The notes under the pieces: generated by a model
Databases searched by the model: none
What the model was told of the DNA's origin: nothing
Seen by the model: only the letters and a program-made list of their open reading frames with translations
Made by a program: the position numbers and the translations under genes
From: Caenimonas aquaedulcis
Lineage (GTDB): Bacteria > Pseudomonadota > Gammaproteobacteria > Burkholderiales > Burkholderiaceae_C
Direction: 5' to 3'
Length of the DNA: 64,000 nucleotides
Assembly: GCF_015831345.1 (NCBI RefSeq)
Contig: NZ_JADWYS010000001.1
Span: forward strand, 692,118-756,117
In this document: positions 41,131 through 50,366 of the stretch, in pieces
Numbering within the stretch: position 1 is the stretch's first letter
Layout of the letters: every line of letters starts with the position of its first letter

Positions 41131-41988
41131 ATGACCAAAGAAACAGACGCCATCCTTTCTCTCATCGGAAAGGATGAGTCCCAGATCGCGGCCGCGTGGC
41201 TGCAGGAATCGGGGGCGTCGTCCACGGAGGCGGGCCGCCGCACCATGCAGGGCGAAATCAACGACCTGCTGTCCGCCCTCGTGACGGGTTTGAAGGCCGG
41301 CGGCGACGCGACGTCCTTCCAGTCGCCGGCCTGGGCGCCGCTGCGCGAAGCGCTGACCGCGCTGTCGCGCTCGCGCGTGGCGCAGGGCCAGTCCGCCGGG
41401 GACACGAGCGGCTTCGTGCTCGCCGTCAAGCGCGCGCTCTTCAGCGCGATGCAGCGCCAGGTGGGCGCGGATTCGAAAGACCAGTTCGACGCGATCTGGG
41501 CCATCTCCTCCGTCGTGGACCGGATGGCGCAGTGGACGGTGACCACCTACCAGCAGTCGCGCGAAGAAGTCATCAAGCGCCAGCAAGCCGAGCTGCTGGA
41601 ACTCTCGACCCCCGTGATCAAGCTCTGGGAAGGCGTGCTGGCGGTGCCGATGATCGGCACGCTGGATTCCGCGCGGACCCAGCTCGTCATGGAGGCGCTC
41701 CTGCAGCGCATCGTGGAGACGGGCTCGCAGCTCGCCATCATCGATATCACCGGCGTGCCCACCGTGGATACGCTGGTCGCGCAGCACCTGCTGAAGACCG
41801 TGAGCGCGATCCGGCTCATGGGCGCCGACTGCATCATCAGCGGCATCCGCCCGCAGATCGCGCAGACCATCGTCCACCTGGGCATCGACCTGCAGGGCAT
41901 CGCGACCAAAGCCTCGCTGGCCGACGCGCTGCTGCTGGCCCTGCAGCAAGGCGGCTACAAGATCACGCGCGACGCCGACGCGGTCTAA
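41131..41988 (+). CDS. rsbR: Stressosome sensor-scaffold RsbR
   Basis: This 285-residue protein has an N-terminal helical sensor domain (about 1-150, globin-like fold in the family) and a C-terminal STAS domain (about 158-275). The STAS core reads LAIIDITGVPTVDTLVAQHLLKTVSAIRLMGADCIISGIRPQIAQTIVHLGIDL. Thr214 (VDT) and Thr246 (AQT) are the likely sites for phosphorylation by RsbT. With RsbS it forms the large cytoplasmic stressosome that holds RsbT until stress. The signal sensed by the N-terminal domain is unknown. The next gene, rsbS, starts after eight bases. Confidence 0.93.
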   Translation: MTKETDAILSLIGKDESQIAAAWLQESGASSTEAGRRTMQGEINDLLSALVTGLKAGGDATSFQSPAWAPLREALTALSRSRVAQGQSAGDTSGFVLAVKRALFSAMQRQVGADSKDQFDAIWAISSVVDRMAQWTVTTYQQSREEVIKRQQAELLELSTPVIKLWEGVLAVPMIGTLDSARTQLVMEALLQRIVETGSQLAIIDITGVPTVDTLVAQHLLKTVSAIRLMGADCIISGIRPQIAQTIVHLGIDLQGIATKASLADALLLALQQGGYKITRDADAV

Positions 41989-41996
41989 GGCACCGC

Positions 41997-42374
41997 ATGT
42001 ACCGCATCCCAATTCTGCAGATGGGCAGCTTCCTGCTCGTCACCATCCAGGTCGACATGCAGGACCAGACCGCGCTGGCCCTCCAGGACGACCTGGCCAA
42101 CAAGATTTCCAACTCGGGCGCGCGGGGCGTGCTGATCGACATTTCCGCTCTGGAGATCGTCGACTCCTTCGTCGGGCGCATGCTGGCCGGCATCTCGGGC
42201 ATCGCCCGCATCATGGATGCCACCACGGTGGTCGTCGGGATGCAGCCGGCGGTGGCGATCACGCTGGTCGAACTGGGCTTGTCGCTCCAGGGCGTGCGAA
42301 CCGCGCTCAATGTCGAAAAGGGCATGGACCTGCTCCGGCTGTCGGGCGGGGAGAACGCATTTGGCCGCCGTTGA
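41997..42374 (+). CDS. rsbS: Stressosome scaffold RsbS
   Basis: This 125-residue single STAS domain protein (MYRIPILQMGSFLLVTIQVDMQDQTAL, LIDISALEIVDSFVGRMLAG, GMQPAVAITLVELGLSLQGV) is close to RsbS of Gram-positive bacteria. Ser57 (VDSF) is the expected RsbT phosphorylation site. It is a core part of the stressosome with RsbR. Its 3' end overlaps the rsbT start by 14 bases. Confidence 0.93.
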   Translation: MYRIPILQMGSFLLVTIQVDMQDQTALALQDDLANKISNSGARGVLIDISALEIVDSFVGRMLAGISGIARIMDATTVVVGMQPAVAITLVELGLSLQGVRTALNVEKGMDLLRLSGGENAFGRR

Positions 42375-42768
42375 ACCGACGGGCGCCCTGCCCCTGCGCA
42401 GCGAAGAGAACATCGTCGCCGCCCGCCAGATGGTGCGCGTGCTGACGCAGCACATCAAGTTCTCCATCGTCGACCAGACCAAGATGATCACCGCGGCCAG
42501 CGAGCTCGCGCGCAACACGCTGGTGCACGGCGGCGGCGGCGACATGCGCTGGGAACTCCTGGAAAACGGGATGAAGCTCGGCCTTCGCCTCTACTTCGAG
42601 GACCAGGGCAAGGGCATCTCCGACCTCAACCTCGCGCTCAAGGACGGCTGGACGTCGGGGGGCGGCATGGGCCTCGGCCTGCCGGGCAGCAAGCGCCTCG
42701 TCAACGAATTCGACATCCGCACCGCGCCGGGCGAAGGCACGTGCGTGACCATCGCGCGATGGAAGTAG
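42361..42768 (+). CDS. rsbT: Stressosome kinase RsbT
   Basis: This 135-residue GHKL-type Ser/Thr kinase has N-box ELARNTLVH (Asn52), the G1 box FEDQGKGI (Asp81) and the G2 box GGGMGLGLPGSKRLV. In other systems it phosphorylates RsbR and RsbS and, once released, activates a downstream partner. The start is TTG at 42361 inside rsbS, with GGGGAG upstream; the first residues (AAVEPTGALPLRSEENIVAAR) match the family. The next gene begins six bases after the stop. Confidence 0.92.
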   Translation: MAAVEPTGALPLRSEENIVAARQMVRVLTQHIKFSIVDQTKMITAASELARNTLVHGGGGDMRWELLENGMKLGLRLYFEDQGKGISDLNLALKDGWTSGGGMGLGLPGSKRLVNEFDIRTAPGEGTCVTIARWK

Positions 42769-42773
42769 CCGCC

Positions 42774-43793
42774 ATGGACCTCATCGTCGGCTGCCTGCAC
42801 ACCGCGTTTCCGATGGGGGACGTCACACGCGTGGGCGAGGCGCGCCGCCACGCAGCCCTGCTCGCCGAGTCGGCCGCGCTGGACGACACCGCGGCCGGCC
42901 GCCTGGCGCTGGTGGTCACCGAACTGGGCAACAACCTCGTGCGCCATGCCAAGGGCGGCCAGCTGCTCATCGCGGCGCGCCCCGGCTCGGGCGAGGTGGA
43001 AGTCATCTCGATGGACGACGGCCCCGGCATCCCCGACATCGCCCGCAGCATGGGCGACGGGTACTCCACCGGCGGCACGCCGGGGACCGGTTTGGGCGCG
43101 GTGCGCCGCCTCGCGCAGGATTTCGACATGCACTCGGCCATGGGCGAAGGCACCGTGGCCGTCGCGCGCATCCGCAATTCGGGCGCGGTGCGCGCCGCGG
43201 CGGGCAAGCAGCGCGTCGAGTGCGCGGGCATCTCCACCGCCGCGCCCGGCGAAACGGTGTGCGGCGACGCCTGGGCCGTGGGCCTGGATGGGTCCGGCGG
43301 CTCGGTCATGGTGGCAGACGGCCTGGGGCATGGCCCGGACGCGGCCGAAGCGTCGCTCGCGGCGCTCGAAGTCTTCGGCATCGACCCGGCATGCGGCCTG
43401 GCGGAAATGATGGAACGCACGCACGCGCACCTGCGCAGCACGCGAGGCGCCGCCGTGTCCGTGATGCGGCTGGACGCCGCCAACGACACCATCGTCTCGT
43501 GCGGCGCGGGCAACGTCATGGGCCGCATCGTCTCCGGCGTGTCCGACAAGTCCCTCCTGGCCCAGCACGGCACCGCCGGCGTCCAGGTGCGCAAACCCGA
43601 GGAAACCGTGACCGCATGGCCCGCCCACGCGCTGCTGGTGGTGCACAGCGACGGCATCGAATCGCGCTGGAGCACGTCGCGGCTGATGCCCGTGCTCGGT
43701 CGCGACCCGTCGCTCGCGGCGGCCATCCTCATGCGCGACCACTGCCGCGGGCGCGACGACGCCACGGTGGTCGTCCTGCGCCGCAAGGAATGA
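42774..43793 (+). CDS. RsbX-like fusion: GHKL ATPase domain plus SpoIIE/PP2C phosphatase domain
   Basis: This is a 339-residue protein. Residues about 1-135 form a kinase-like HATPase domain (N-box VVTELGNNLVRHAKGG, DDGPGIPD, GTPGTGLGAVRRL). Residues about 145-339 form a PP2C-type SpoIIE phosphatase with metal Asp165 (CGDAWAVG), Asp182 (MVADGLGHGPDA) and Asp328/Asp329 (GRDDATVVVL). RsbX in Gram-positive bacteria dephosphorylates RsbR and RsbS to reset the stressosome and lacks the N-terminal domain. The ATPase part could be a second anti-sigma-like kinase or a regulatory domain. Two starts are possible; 42774 has GGAAG upstream, and 42759 (overlapping rsbT) is the alternative. Confidence 0.88.
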   Translation: MDLIVGCLHTAFPMGDVTRVGEARRHAALLAESAALDDTAAGRLALVVTELGNNLVRHAKGGQLLIAARPGSGEVEVISMDDGPGIPDIARSMGDGYSTGGTPGTGLGAVRRLAQDFDMHSAMGEGTVAVARIRNSGAVRAAAGKQRVECAGISTAAPGETVCGDAWAVGLDGSGGSVMVADGLGHGPDAAEASLAALEVFGIDPACGLAEMMERTHAHLRSTRGAAVSVMRLDAANDTIVSCGAGNVMGRIVSGVSDKSLLAQHGTAGVQVRKPEETVTAWPAHALLVVHSDGIESRWSTSRLMPVLGRDPSLAAAILMRDHCRGRDDATVVVLRRKE

Positions 43794-43797
43794 CGCC

Positions 43798-44646
43798 ATG
43801 AGCGACGCCGACATGGACCTCGAAACCGCGCGCAGGGAGCTGGAAGGCCTGCGCAGCGAGCTGGAGGAAACCAACCGCGGCGTGCTCGCGTTGTACGCCG
43901 AGCTCGAGGCGCAGGCGGACCAGCTGCGCCAGGCCACCGAGCTCAAGAGCCGCTTTCTCGCCTACATGAGCCACGAATTTCGCACGCCGATCGGCTCGAT
44001 CCGCAGCATCGCGCGCCTGCTGCTCGACCGCGTGGACGGTCCCCTGACCGAGGAGCAGGAAAAGCAGGTCAAGTTCATCCAGCAGAACGCCGTCGAATTC
44101 GCGGAGATGGTGGACGACCTGCTGGACCTGGCCAAGGTCGAGGCCGGCCGGGTGGAGATTTCCCCGGCGTGGTTCGAAATGGTCGACCTGTTCTCGGCGC
44201 TGCGCGGCATGTTCAAGCCCGTGCTGACCAACCCCGACGTGAACCTCGTCTTCGAGGAGCCGCACGGCGACTTGCCGCGGCTCTACACGGACGACCGCAA
44301 GCTTTCGCAGATCCTGCGCAACTTCATCTCCAACGCGCTCAAGTTCACCCAGAAGGGCGAGGTGCGCATCACGACCGAGCTGGTAGGCGACGACAAGATC
44401 CGCTTCCGGGTGAGCGATACCGGCATCGGCATCGCGCCGGGCTTTCATCGCAGCATCTTCGAGGATTATTCGCAGGTGGACTCCCCGCTGCAGAAGCGCC
44501 TGAAGGGCACGGGCCTGGGCCTGTCGCTCAGCAAGCGCCTGGCGGAACTCCTCGGCGGCCATGTGGAATTGAGCAGCGAACTGGGCAAAGGGTCGGTCTT
44601 TTCCGTCACCATTCCCCTCGAAGTGGTTGCCACGAAACAGCAATGA
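43798..44646 (+). CDS. Soluble sensor histidine kinase of the stressosome operon
   Basis: This 282-residue kinase has no membrane segment. An N-terminal coiled coil (about 5-48, rich in Leu, Glu and Arg) leads to HisKA with phospho-acceptor His59 in FLAYMSHEFRTPIGS, then an HATPase domain with N-box ILRNFISNALKFTQKG, G1 VSDTGIGIAPG and G2 GTGLGLSLSKRLAELLGG. It should be the direct receiver of stressosome output: RsbT or the STAS proteins may control it through the coiled coil (inference). The stop overlaps the start of the hybrid kinase gene (ATGA). Confidence 0.92.
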   Translation: MSDADMDLETARRELEGLRSELEETNRGVLALYAELEAQADQLRQATELKSRFLAYMSHEFRTPIGSIRSIARLLLDRVDGPLTEEQEKQVKFIQQNAVEFAEMVDDLLDLAKVEAGRVEISPAWFEMVDLFSALRGMFKPVLTNPDVNLVFEEPHGDLPRLYTDDRKLSQILRNFISNALKFTQKGEVRITTELVGDDKIRFRVSDTGIGIAPGFHRSIFEDYSQVDSPLQKRLKGTGLGLSLSKRLAELLGGHVELSSELGKGSVFSVTIPLEVVATKQQ

Positions 44647-46652
44647 TCGACACGGACGTCATCAACGTCACCATCGACCGCAGCCTGCATACGCTGCTGG
44701 TGGTGGACGACAACGCCGCGACGCGCTACTCCACGGGGCGCGTGCTCAAGGCTGCGGGCTTCCGCATCCTGGAAGCGGCCAACGGAACCGAAGCCATCGA
44801 GCGCTCCGCCGAAGGCGTGTCGGGCGTGGTGCTGGACGTCCACCTCCCGGATATCGACGGTTTCGACGTGTGCCGCGCGATCCGCGCGCGCAACAGCACG
44901 GAGCACCTTCCGGTCGTGCACCTGTCGGCCACGCACGTCGCCGACGAGGACCGGGTCACGGGCCTGAACGCCGGCGCGGACGCCTACCTCGTCCACCCCG
45001 CGGAGCCGGCCGTGCTGGTCGCGACCATGCAGGCGCTCATCCGGGCGCGCACGGCCGAGGACCAGCTGCGGCGCAGCGAACAACGCTACCGCGCGATCCA
45101 CGACCACGCGCAAAGCGGCATCGCCGTGCTGGACGCGCAGGGCCGCTTCGAGGACGCCAACCCCGCGATGCAGCGCCTGCTGGGCCGCACGCGCGAGGAA
45201 ATGATCGGCAAGTCGCTGGCCGAACTCGCGCCGGCCGACTGGAGCGGATTGGTGGCCAATCGCGCGGCGCGGCTCATCGAGCCCGGCAACGCCGAGGGCT
45301 GGCACGGCGAATTTCCCCTGCTCGCCGCCGATGGCCGCGACGTCTACCTGGACTGGACGATCTCCGCGCCGATCGAAGGTGGCCTGCGCGTGGCGATCGC
45401 CAACGATGCGTCCGAACGCCACGACCTGGAGCAGCGCCGCCGCGACGTGCTGGAGCGCGAGCAGGCCGCGCGCTCCGTCGCCGAGCAGCACAGCCGCACG
45501 AAGGACGACTTCATCGCCGTGCTGTCGCACGAGCTGCGCACGCCGCTCAACTCGATCGTGGGTTGGGTGGCGATCCTCATGCGCCGCAACCCGACGCCCG
45601 ACCAGGTGAAGGGGCTGCAGTCCATCGAGCGCAACGTTAAGACCCAGGCACGGATCATCTCGGACATCCTCGACGTGTCGCGCATCAACTCCGGCAAGCT
45701 GCACCTGGAGCCGGAAGTCGTGATTCCGTCGGAGGTCATCGGCAACGCGATCGCCTCCCTGCGCGCATCGATCGACGAGAAGGCCATCGCCGTTCAGGCC
45801 GACATCCAGCAGGCCGACCAGCCCGCCTGGCTCGACCCCGGCCGCTTCCAGCAGATCTTCTGGAACCTGATGACCAACGCCATCAAGTTCTCGAAGAAAG
45901 GCGGCGAGGTGCGCGTGACGCTGCGGCGCGACGCCGACCGCCTGACGCTCACGGTGCAGGACTTCGGGCAGGGCATCAAGGCCGACTTCCTGCCGCTTCT
46001 CTTCGACCGCTTCACGCAAAGCGATTCACCGGGCAACCGCACCCAGGGCGGCCTGGGGCTGGGCCTGTCCATCGTCAAGCACCTGGTCGATCTCCACGCG
46101 GGCACCGTGGAGGCGCGCAGCGGCGGCACGGGCCAGGGAACGACGATGCTGGTCGAAATCCCGGTGACCATTCCCGCCATCACCGCGCCTGCGGAATTCA
46201 GGGCCTCCGCCTCGTCGGACGACGACGAAACCGACGGCCTGGGCCGGCCGCTGCAGGACCTCGACATCCTCATCGTGGAGGACGATCCCGGCGCCTCGGA
46301 AATGCTTTCCGTGGTGCTCTCCGACCGCGGCGCCCGGATCAGGACGGCCAACGATTTCGACTCGGCGATCGCGGAGGTCGGCACGCACTGGCCCGACGTG
46401 CTGATCAGCGACATCGGCCTGCCGGGGCGCGACGGCTACGAGTTGATCCGCAGGATCCGCGAACTGAAACCGCCGCCGGGCGCCCCCGCGCGCCTGGCCG
46501 CCGTCGCGCTGACGGCGTTCGCGCGGCCGGAAGACAAGGCACGCGCCCTGGAGGCCGGGTTCGACGCGCACACTGCCAAGCCGCTCAAGCCCCATGCGCT
46601 CGTGACGACCGTGCTGGGCATCTCGCCGCCCAGGCCCCACGCCAGGGGCTGA
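44643..46652 (+). CDS. Hybrid sensor kinase: receiver-PAS-HisKA-HATPase-receiver
   Basis: This is a 669-residue soluble protein. The first receiver (about 15-135) has Asp22/Asp23 and phospho-acceptor Asp65 (VVLDVHLPD), but the usual Lys is His118 (YLVHPAEP). A PAS domain (about 146-265) follows, then a coiled segment, HisKA with the H-box FIAVLSHELRTPLNS near residue 298, an HATPase domain (about 400-515) and a second receiver (about 535-665; Asp in LISDIGLPGRDG, Lys in TAKPLKPH). It overlaps the preceding kinase gene by four bases, so the last two genes of the operon form one signalling unit. No DNA-binding output is encoded nearby. Confidence 0.92.
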   Translation: MIDTDVINVTIDRSLHTLLVVDDNAATRYSTGRVLKAAGFRILEAANGTEAIERSAEGVSGVVLDVHLPDIDGFDVCRAIRARNSTEHLPVVHLSATHVADEDRVTGLNAGADAYLVHPAEPAVLVATMQALIRARTAEDQLRRSEQRYRAIHDHAQSGIAVLDAQGRFEDANPAMQRLLGRTREEMIGKSLAELAPADWSGLVANRAARLIEPGNAEGWHGEFPLLAADGRDVYLDWTISAPIEGGLRVAIANDASERHDLEQRRRDVLEREQAARSVAEQHSRTKDDFIAVLSHELRTPLNSIVGWVAILMRRNPTPDQVKGLQSIERNVKTQARIISDILDVSRINSGKLHLEPEVVIPSEVIGNAIASLRASIDEKAIAVQADIQQADQPAWLDPGRFQQIFWNLMTNAIKFSKKGGEVRVTLRRDADRLTLTVQDFGQGIKADFLPLLFDRFTQSDSPGNRTQGGLGLGLSIVKHLVDLHAGTVEARSGGTGQGTTMLVEIPVTIPAITAPAEFRASASSDDDETDGLGRPLQDLDILIVEDDPGASEMLSVVLSDRGARIRTANDFDSAIAEVGTHWPDVLISDIGLPGRDGYELIRRIRELKPPPGAPARLAAVALTAFARPEDKARALEAGFDAHTAKPLKPHALVTTVLGISPPRPHARG

Positions 46653-46660
46653 GCCGCGCG

Positions 46661-47848
46661 CTACTCCTGCTGGGCGAGCTCGAACAGCAGCGCGGGGATC
46701 AATTCCTTCTCCACATCGCCGCGGCCCACCCGCACGCACTCGTGGCCGTGGAAGCCGCTCGCCTGGAAAGAGGGCCGGGCGAGCGTGATCTGCACGACGG
46801 CACAGCGCGACCCGTCGAGGTCCAGCCCGTCGCGGATGTAGGCCGGGCCGATGAACTCGTGGCAGGACACGATGGCTCGCGGCTTGTCCTTCTGGCAGAG
46901 CGGGCGTGCCAGCTCCACGCTGTCCGCGACGCTCACCTGCAAACCGTTGGCGAGCAACAACCGCAGCACTTTCTGTCGCAGCGGCTTGTTGCGGATCATG
47001 AGCAGCACGCGCGCGTCCTTCAGCTGCGACTCGGACTGTGCGCCCGGGAGCAGCTCCACTGTCGCGACACCGTCCATGGTGGCATAGGTGCGGGGAAACT
47101 CGATGAACGCGATCTCGCGCATGCCCTGCGTGGCGCGGAACACTTTCAGCCGCGTCACGACGGCCAGCTGCCTGAGCAGCAGCCAGTCGAGGCTGTCGTT
47201 CATCCGGCGGCGCCTCGCTGTCGGCGCGGTCGGGTTGTCGCGCGGCGGGGCGGCCCGATCGCCCGTGACCATCAGCCGCACCGGCCCTCCGTCGCGCGCC
47301 GGCTCCACGCCCAGCTCCACCTGGCTGCTGAACCCCAGGGCCCAGTCCACCGCGGCGTTCATGACTTCCAGCGCGACGGCGGCATCGACGTAGACGTCCG
47401 CCGGCTGGAGATCGAGCCGGATCTCCGCATGGCGGCGGGCGAGGAGCGCGCGGCGCTCGTTCACGACGTGCTTGGCGAGCGCCGGCAGATCGACGAGCTC
47501 CGCCTTCGGCTGCACGCCGCCGGCCGCGAGGCGAACGATCTGCTGGACCGTGGTGCCCGCGCGCCGGATCGATTGCGCGAGATGGTCCGCCGCCGCGAGT
47601 TCGGCGCGATCGATCCCCCGGTCCGCATGGAGCCGCTTCATTTCACGGCGGATCGCATTGGCTTCGCTCGCCACCTGTTCGCTCAATGCGGCGCACAGCT
47701 GCGGCCAGTGCGCCCCGACGGACCACTGCTCTTCGGTCTGGGTGGACCACGGGTAATTGGGGCCGTCCCACCACCTGCGCCGCGGCTTGCCGGCGTTGGA
47801 GGACGCCTCGGTCAATGCGGCGGTGGCGGGTGGGGTGATGCGGTCCAT
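46661..47848 (-). CDS. Pseudo-hybrid kinase: degenerate kinase core plus degenerate receiver
   Basis: This 395-residue protein has an N-terminal helical region (about 40-130) laid out like a histidine-kinase dimerisation domain but with no recognisable H-box. An ATPase-like segment follows (NAAVDWALGF at the N-box place) without clear G1/G2 boxes. A final receiver-like domain (about 270-390: DARVLLMIRNKPLRQKVLRLLLANGLQVSVADSVE) lacks the acidic pair and the phospho-acceptor Asp. It resembles a hybrid kinase that has lost catalysis and may act as a binding partner. It is convergent with the stressosome operon, eight bases away. The family assignment is inferred from the layout. Confidence 0.6.
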   Translation of the reverse strand: MDRITPPATAALTEASSNAGKPRRRWWDGPNYPWSTQTEEQWSVGAHWPQLCAALSEQVASEANAIRREMKRLHADRGIDRAELAAADHLAQSIRRAGTTVQQIVRLAAGGVQPKAELVDLPALAKHVVNERRALLARRHAEIRLDLQPADVYVDAAVALEVMNAAVDWALGFSSQVELGVEPARDGGPVRLMVTGDRAAPPRDNPTAPTARRRRMNDSLDWLLLRQLAVVTRLKVFRATQGMREIAFIEFPRTYATMDGVATVELLPGAQSESQLKDARVLLMIRNKPLRQKVLRLLLANGLQVSVADSVELARPLCQKDKPRAIVSCHEFIGPAYIRDGLDLDGSRCAVVQITLARPSFQASGFHGHECVRVGRGDVEKELIPALLFELAQQE

Positions 47849-47939
47849 GGGGCATCAAACCATCCGCGCGTTCCGCGCCTTATCGGAAAGAATTGCAACC
47901 GACCGTAGGAGGACGCCGCTGCACCTTCCAGCGACCAAG

Positions 47940-47963
47940 AAAAAGCCGCCTCGCGGGCGGCTC
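47940..47963 (-). terminator. Rho-independent terminator after clpA
   Basis: AGCCGCC paired with GGCGGCT (7-bp stem, 47945-47951 with 47957-47963, 5-base loop), followed on the minus strand by TTTTT. It lies 20 bases after the clpA stop codon. Confidence 0.85.
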
Positions 47964-47982
47964 TTCAGGCGTCCCCGATGGC

Positions 47983-50328
47983 TCAGGGATTGTCGGTGGA
48001 GATTTCTTCCGGCTCCGGTTTCGCCTTGCCTTCTTTCTTGGGCAGCGGCTGGATGTCGAGCACCACTTCGGACGTGTCGACACCCTTGTCGTCCGCCTTG
48101 GTCTCGATGTCCACGGTGAGGCGCCCGCCTTCGGTCAGGCGGCCGAACAGCAACTCGTCGGCGAGCGCCCTGCGGATCGTGTCCTGGATCAGGCGCTGCA
48201 TCGGCCGCGCACCCATCAGCGGATCGAAGCCCTTCTTCGCCAGGTGCTTGCGCAGCGCGTCGGTGAAGGTCACTTCGACCTTCTTCTCGGCGAGCTGCTG
48301 CTCGAGCACGAGCAGGAACTTGTCGACCACGCGCAGGATGATGTTCTCGTCCAGCGCCTTGAAGCTCACCGTCGCGTCCAGGCGGTTGCGGAACTCCGGC
48401 GTGAACAGGCGCTTGATGTCGGCCATCTCGTCGCCCGATTCGCGCGCCGTGGTGAAGCCGATCACCGACTTGTTCAGCGATTCCGCCCCCGCATTCGTCG
48501 TCATGATGATGATGATGTTGCGGAAGTCGGCCTTGCGCCCGTTGTTGTCCGTGAGCGTGCCGTGGTCCATCACCTGCAGCAGCACGTTGAAGATGTCCGG
48601 GTGCGCCTTCTCGATCTCGTCGAGCAGCAGCACCGCGTGCGGCTTCTTCGTGATGGCTTCGGTGAGCAGGCCGCCCTGGTCGAAACCGACATAGCCCGGA
48701 GGCGCGCCGATGAGGCGCGACACCGCGTGGCGCTCCATGTACTCGGACATGTCGAAGCGGATGAGCTCGATGCCCATGATGTAGGCGAGCTGCTTGGCGG
48801 CTTCGGTCTTGCCGACACCCGTGGGGCCCGAGAAGAGGAACGAGCCGATCGGCTTGTCGCCCTTGCCAAGGCCCGAGCGCGCCATCTTCACGGAAGCGGC
48901 AAGCACTTCCAGCGCCTTGTCCTGGCCGAACACCACGCTCTTCAGGTCGCGCTCGAGCGTCTGCAGCTTGCCGCGGTCGTCGTTGGAGACGTTCGCGGGC
49001 GGGATGCGGGCGATCTTGGCCACGATTTCCTCGACCTCGGTCTTGGAAATCGTCTTCTTGCGCTTGCTCACCGGCAGGATGCGCTGCGCCGCGCCGGCCT
49101 CGTCGATCACGTCGATCGCCTTGTCGGGCAGGTGGCGGTCGTTGATGTACTTCGCGCTCAGCTCGGCAGCGGCCTGCAGGGCGCCCGCCGCGTACTTCAC
49201 GCTGTGATGCTCTTCGAAGCGGGACTTCAGGCCCTTGAGGATCTCGATCGTCTCGGCGACGCTCGGCTCGACCACGTCCACCTTCTGGAAGCGGCGGGAG
49301 AGCGCGGCGTCCTTCTCGAAGATGCCCCGGTATTCGGTGAACGTCGTCGCGCCGATGCACTTGAGCACGCCCGAGCTCAGCGCGGGCTTGAGCAGGTTGG
49401 ACGCGTCCAGCGTGCCGCCCGACGCCGCGCCGGCACCGATGAGCGTGTGGATCTCGTCGATGAAGAGGATCGCGTTCGGCTTGTCCTTGAGCGACTTGAG
49501 CACGCCCTTCAGGCGCTGCTCGAAATCGCCGCGGTACTTGGTGCCGGCCAGCAGCGCGCCCATGTCGAGGGAGTAGACCTGGGAGTCCGCGAGGATCTCC
49601 GGCACTTCCTTCTGCACGATGCGCCAGGCGAGGCCTTCGGCGATCGCGGTCTTGCCCACGCCGGCCTCGCCGACCAGGAGCGGGTTGTTTTTGCGGCGGC
49701 GGCACAGGATCTGGATCACGCGCTCGACCTCGTACTCGCGGCCGATCAGCGGGTCGATCTTGCCGTCCTTGGCGGACTGGTTGAGGTTCTGCGTGAACTG
49801 CTCGAGAGGCGATGCCTTCTCGTTCTTCTCGCCGCCCTCTTCGCTCTCGTTCGACGCGGCTTCGCCGCCCTTCGCCGGCTCCGGCGGATCGCTCTTCTTG
49901 ATGCCGTGCGCGATGAAGTTCACCACGTCCAGCCGCGTCACGCCCTGCTGGTGCAGGTAGTAGACGGCATGCGAATCCTTCTCGCCGAAGATCGCGACCA
50001 GCACGTTGGCGCCGGTGACTTCCTTCTTGCCGTTGCCGGTGGACTGCACGTGCATGATGGCGCGCTGGATCACACGCTGGAAGCCCAGCGTGGGTTGCGT
50101 GTCCACGTCGTCCGTGCCCGCCACCTGCGGGGTGTTGTCCTTGATGAAGTTGGACAGGGACTTGCGCAGGTCGTCGATGTTCGCCGAGCATGCGCGCAGC
50201 ACTTCGGCCGCGCTGGGATTGTCCAGCAGGGCCAACAGCAAGTGTTCCACGGTGATGAACTCGTGGCGCTGTTGCCGCGCCTCCACAAATGCCATGTGGA
50301 GGCTGACTTCCAATTCCTGGGCAATCAT
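47983..50328 (-). CDS. clpA: ATP-dependent Clp protease ATP-binding subunit ClpA
   Basis: This 781-residue Hsp100 unfoldase has the N-terminal repeat domain ([38 protein letters not shown]), AAA1 with Walker [10 protein letters not shown] and Walker [10 protein letters not shown], and AAA2 with [15 protein letters not shown] and [11 protein letters not shown]. The length and layout are those of ClpA, without the coiled coil of ClpB. It feeds substrates to ClpP. clpS lies 38 bases upstream on the same strand, and a terminator follows. The tail of about 30 charged residues is typical. Confidence 0.97.
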   Translation of the reverse strand: MIAQELEVSLHMAFVEARQQRHEFITVEHLLLALLDNPSAAEVLRACSANIDDLRKSLSNFIKDNTPQVAGTDDVDTQPTLGFQRVIQRAIMHVQSTGNGKKEVTGANVLVAIFGEKDSHAVYYLHQQGVTRLDVVNFIAHGIKKSDPPEPAKGGEAASNESEEGGEKNEKASPLEQFTQNLNQSAKDGKIDPLIGREYEVERVIQILCRRRKNNPLLVGEAGVGKTAIAEGLAWRIVQKEVPEILADSQVYSLDMGALLAGTKYRGDFEQRLKGVLKSLKDKPNAILFIDEIHTLIGAGAASGGTLDASNLLKPALSSGVLKCIGATTFTEYRGIFEKDAALSRRFQKVDVVEPSVAETIEILKGLKSRFEEHHSVKYAAGALQAAAELSAKYINDRHLPDKAIDVIDEAGAAQRILPVSKRKKTISKTEVEEIVAKIARIPPANVSNDDRGKLQTLERDLKSVVFGQDKALEVLAASVKMARSGLGKGDKPIGSFLFSGPTGVGKTEAAKQLAYIMGIELIRFDMSEYMERHAVSRLIGAPPGYVGFDQGGLLTEAITKKPHAVLLLDEIEKAHPDIFNVLLQVMDHGTLTDNNGRKADFRNIIIIMTTNAGAESLNKSVIGFTTARESGDEMADIKRLFTPEFRNRLDATVSFKALDENIILRVVDKFLLVLEQQLAEKKVEVTFTDALRKHLAKKGFDPLMGARPMQRLIQDTIRRALADELLFGRLTEGGRLTVDIETKADDKGVDTSEVVLDIQPLPKKEGKAKPEPEEISTDNP

Positions 50329-50366
50329 GAAAATTCCTTCTGCCTTGCTGTGTACAACACTTTAAA

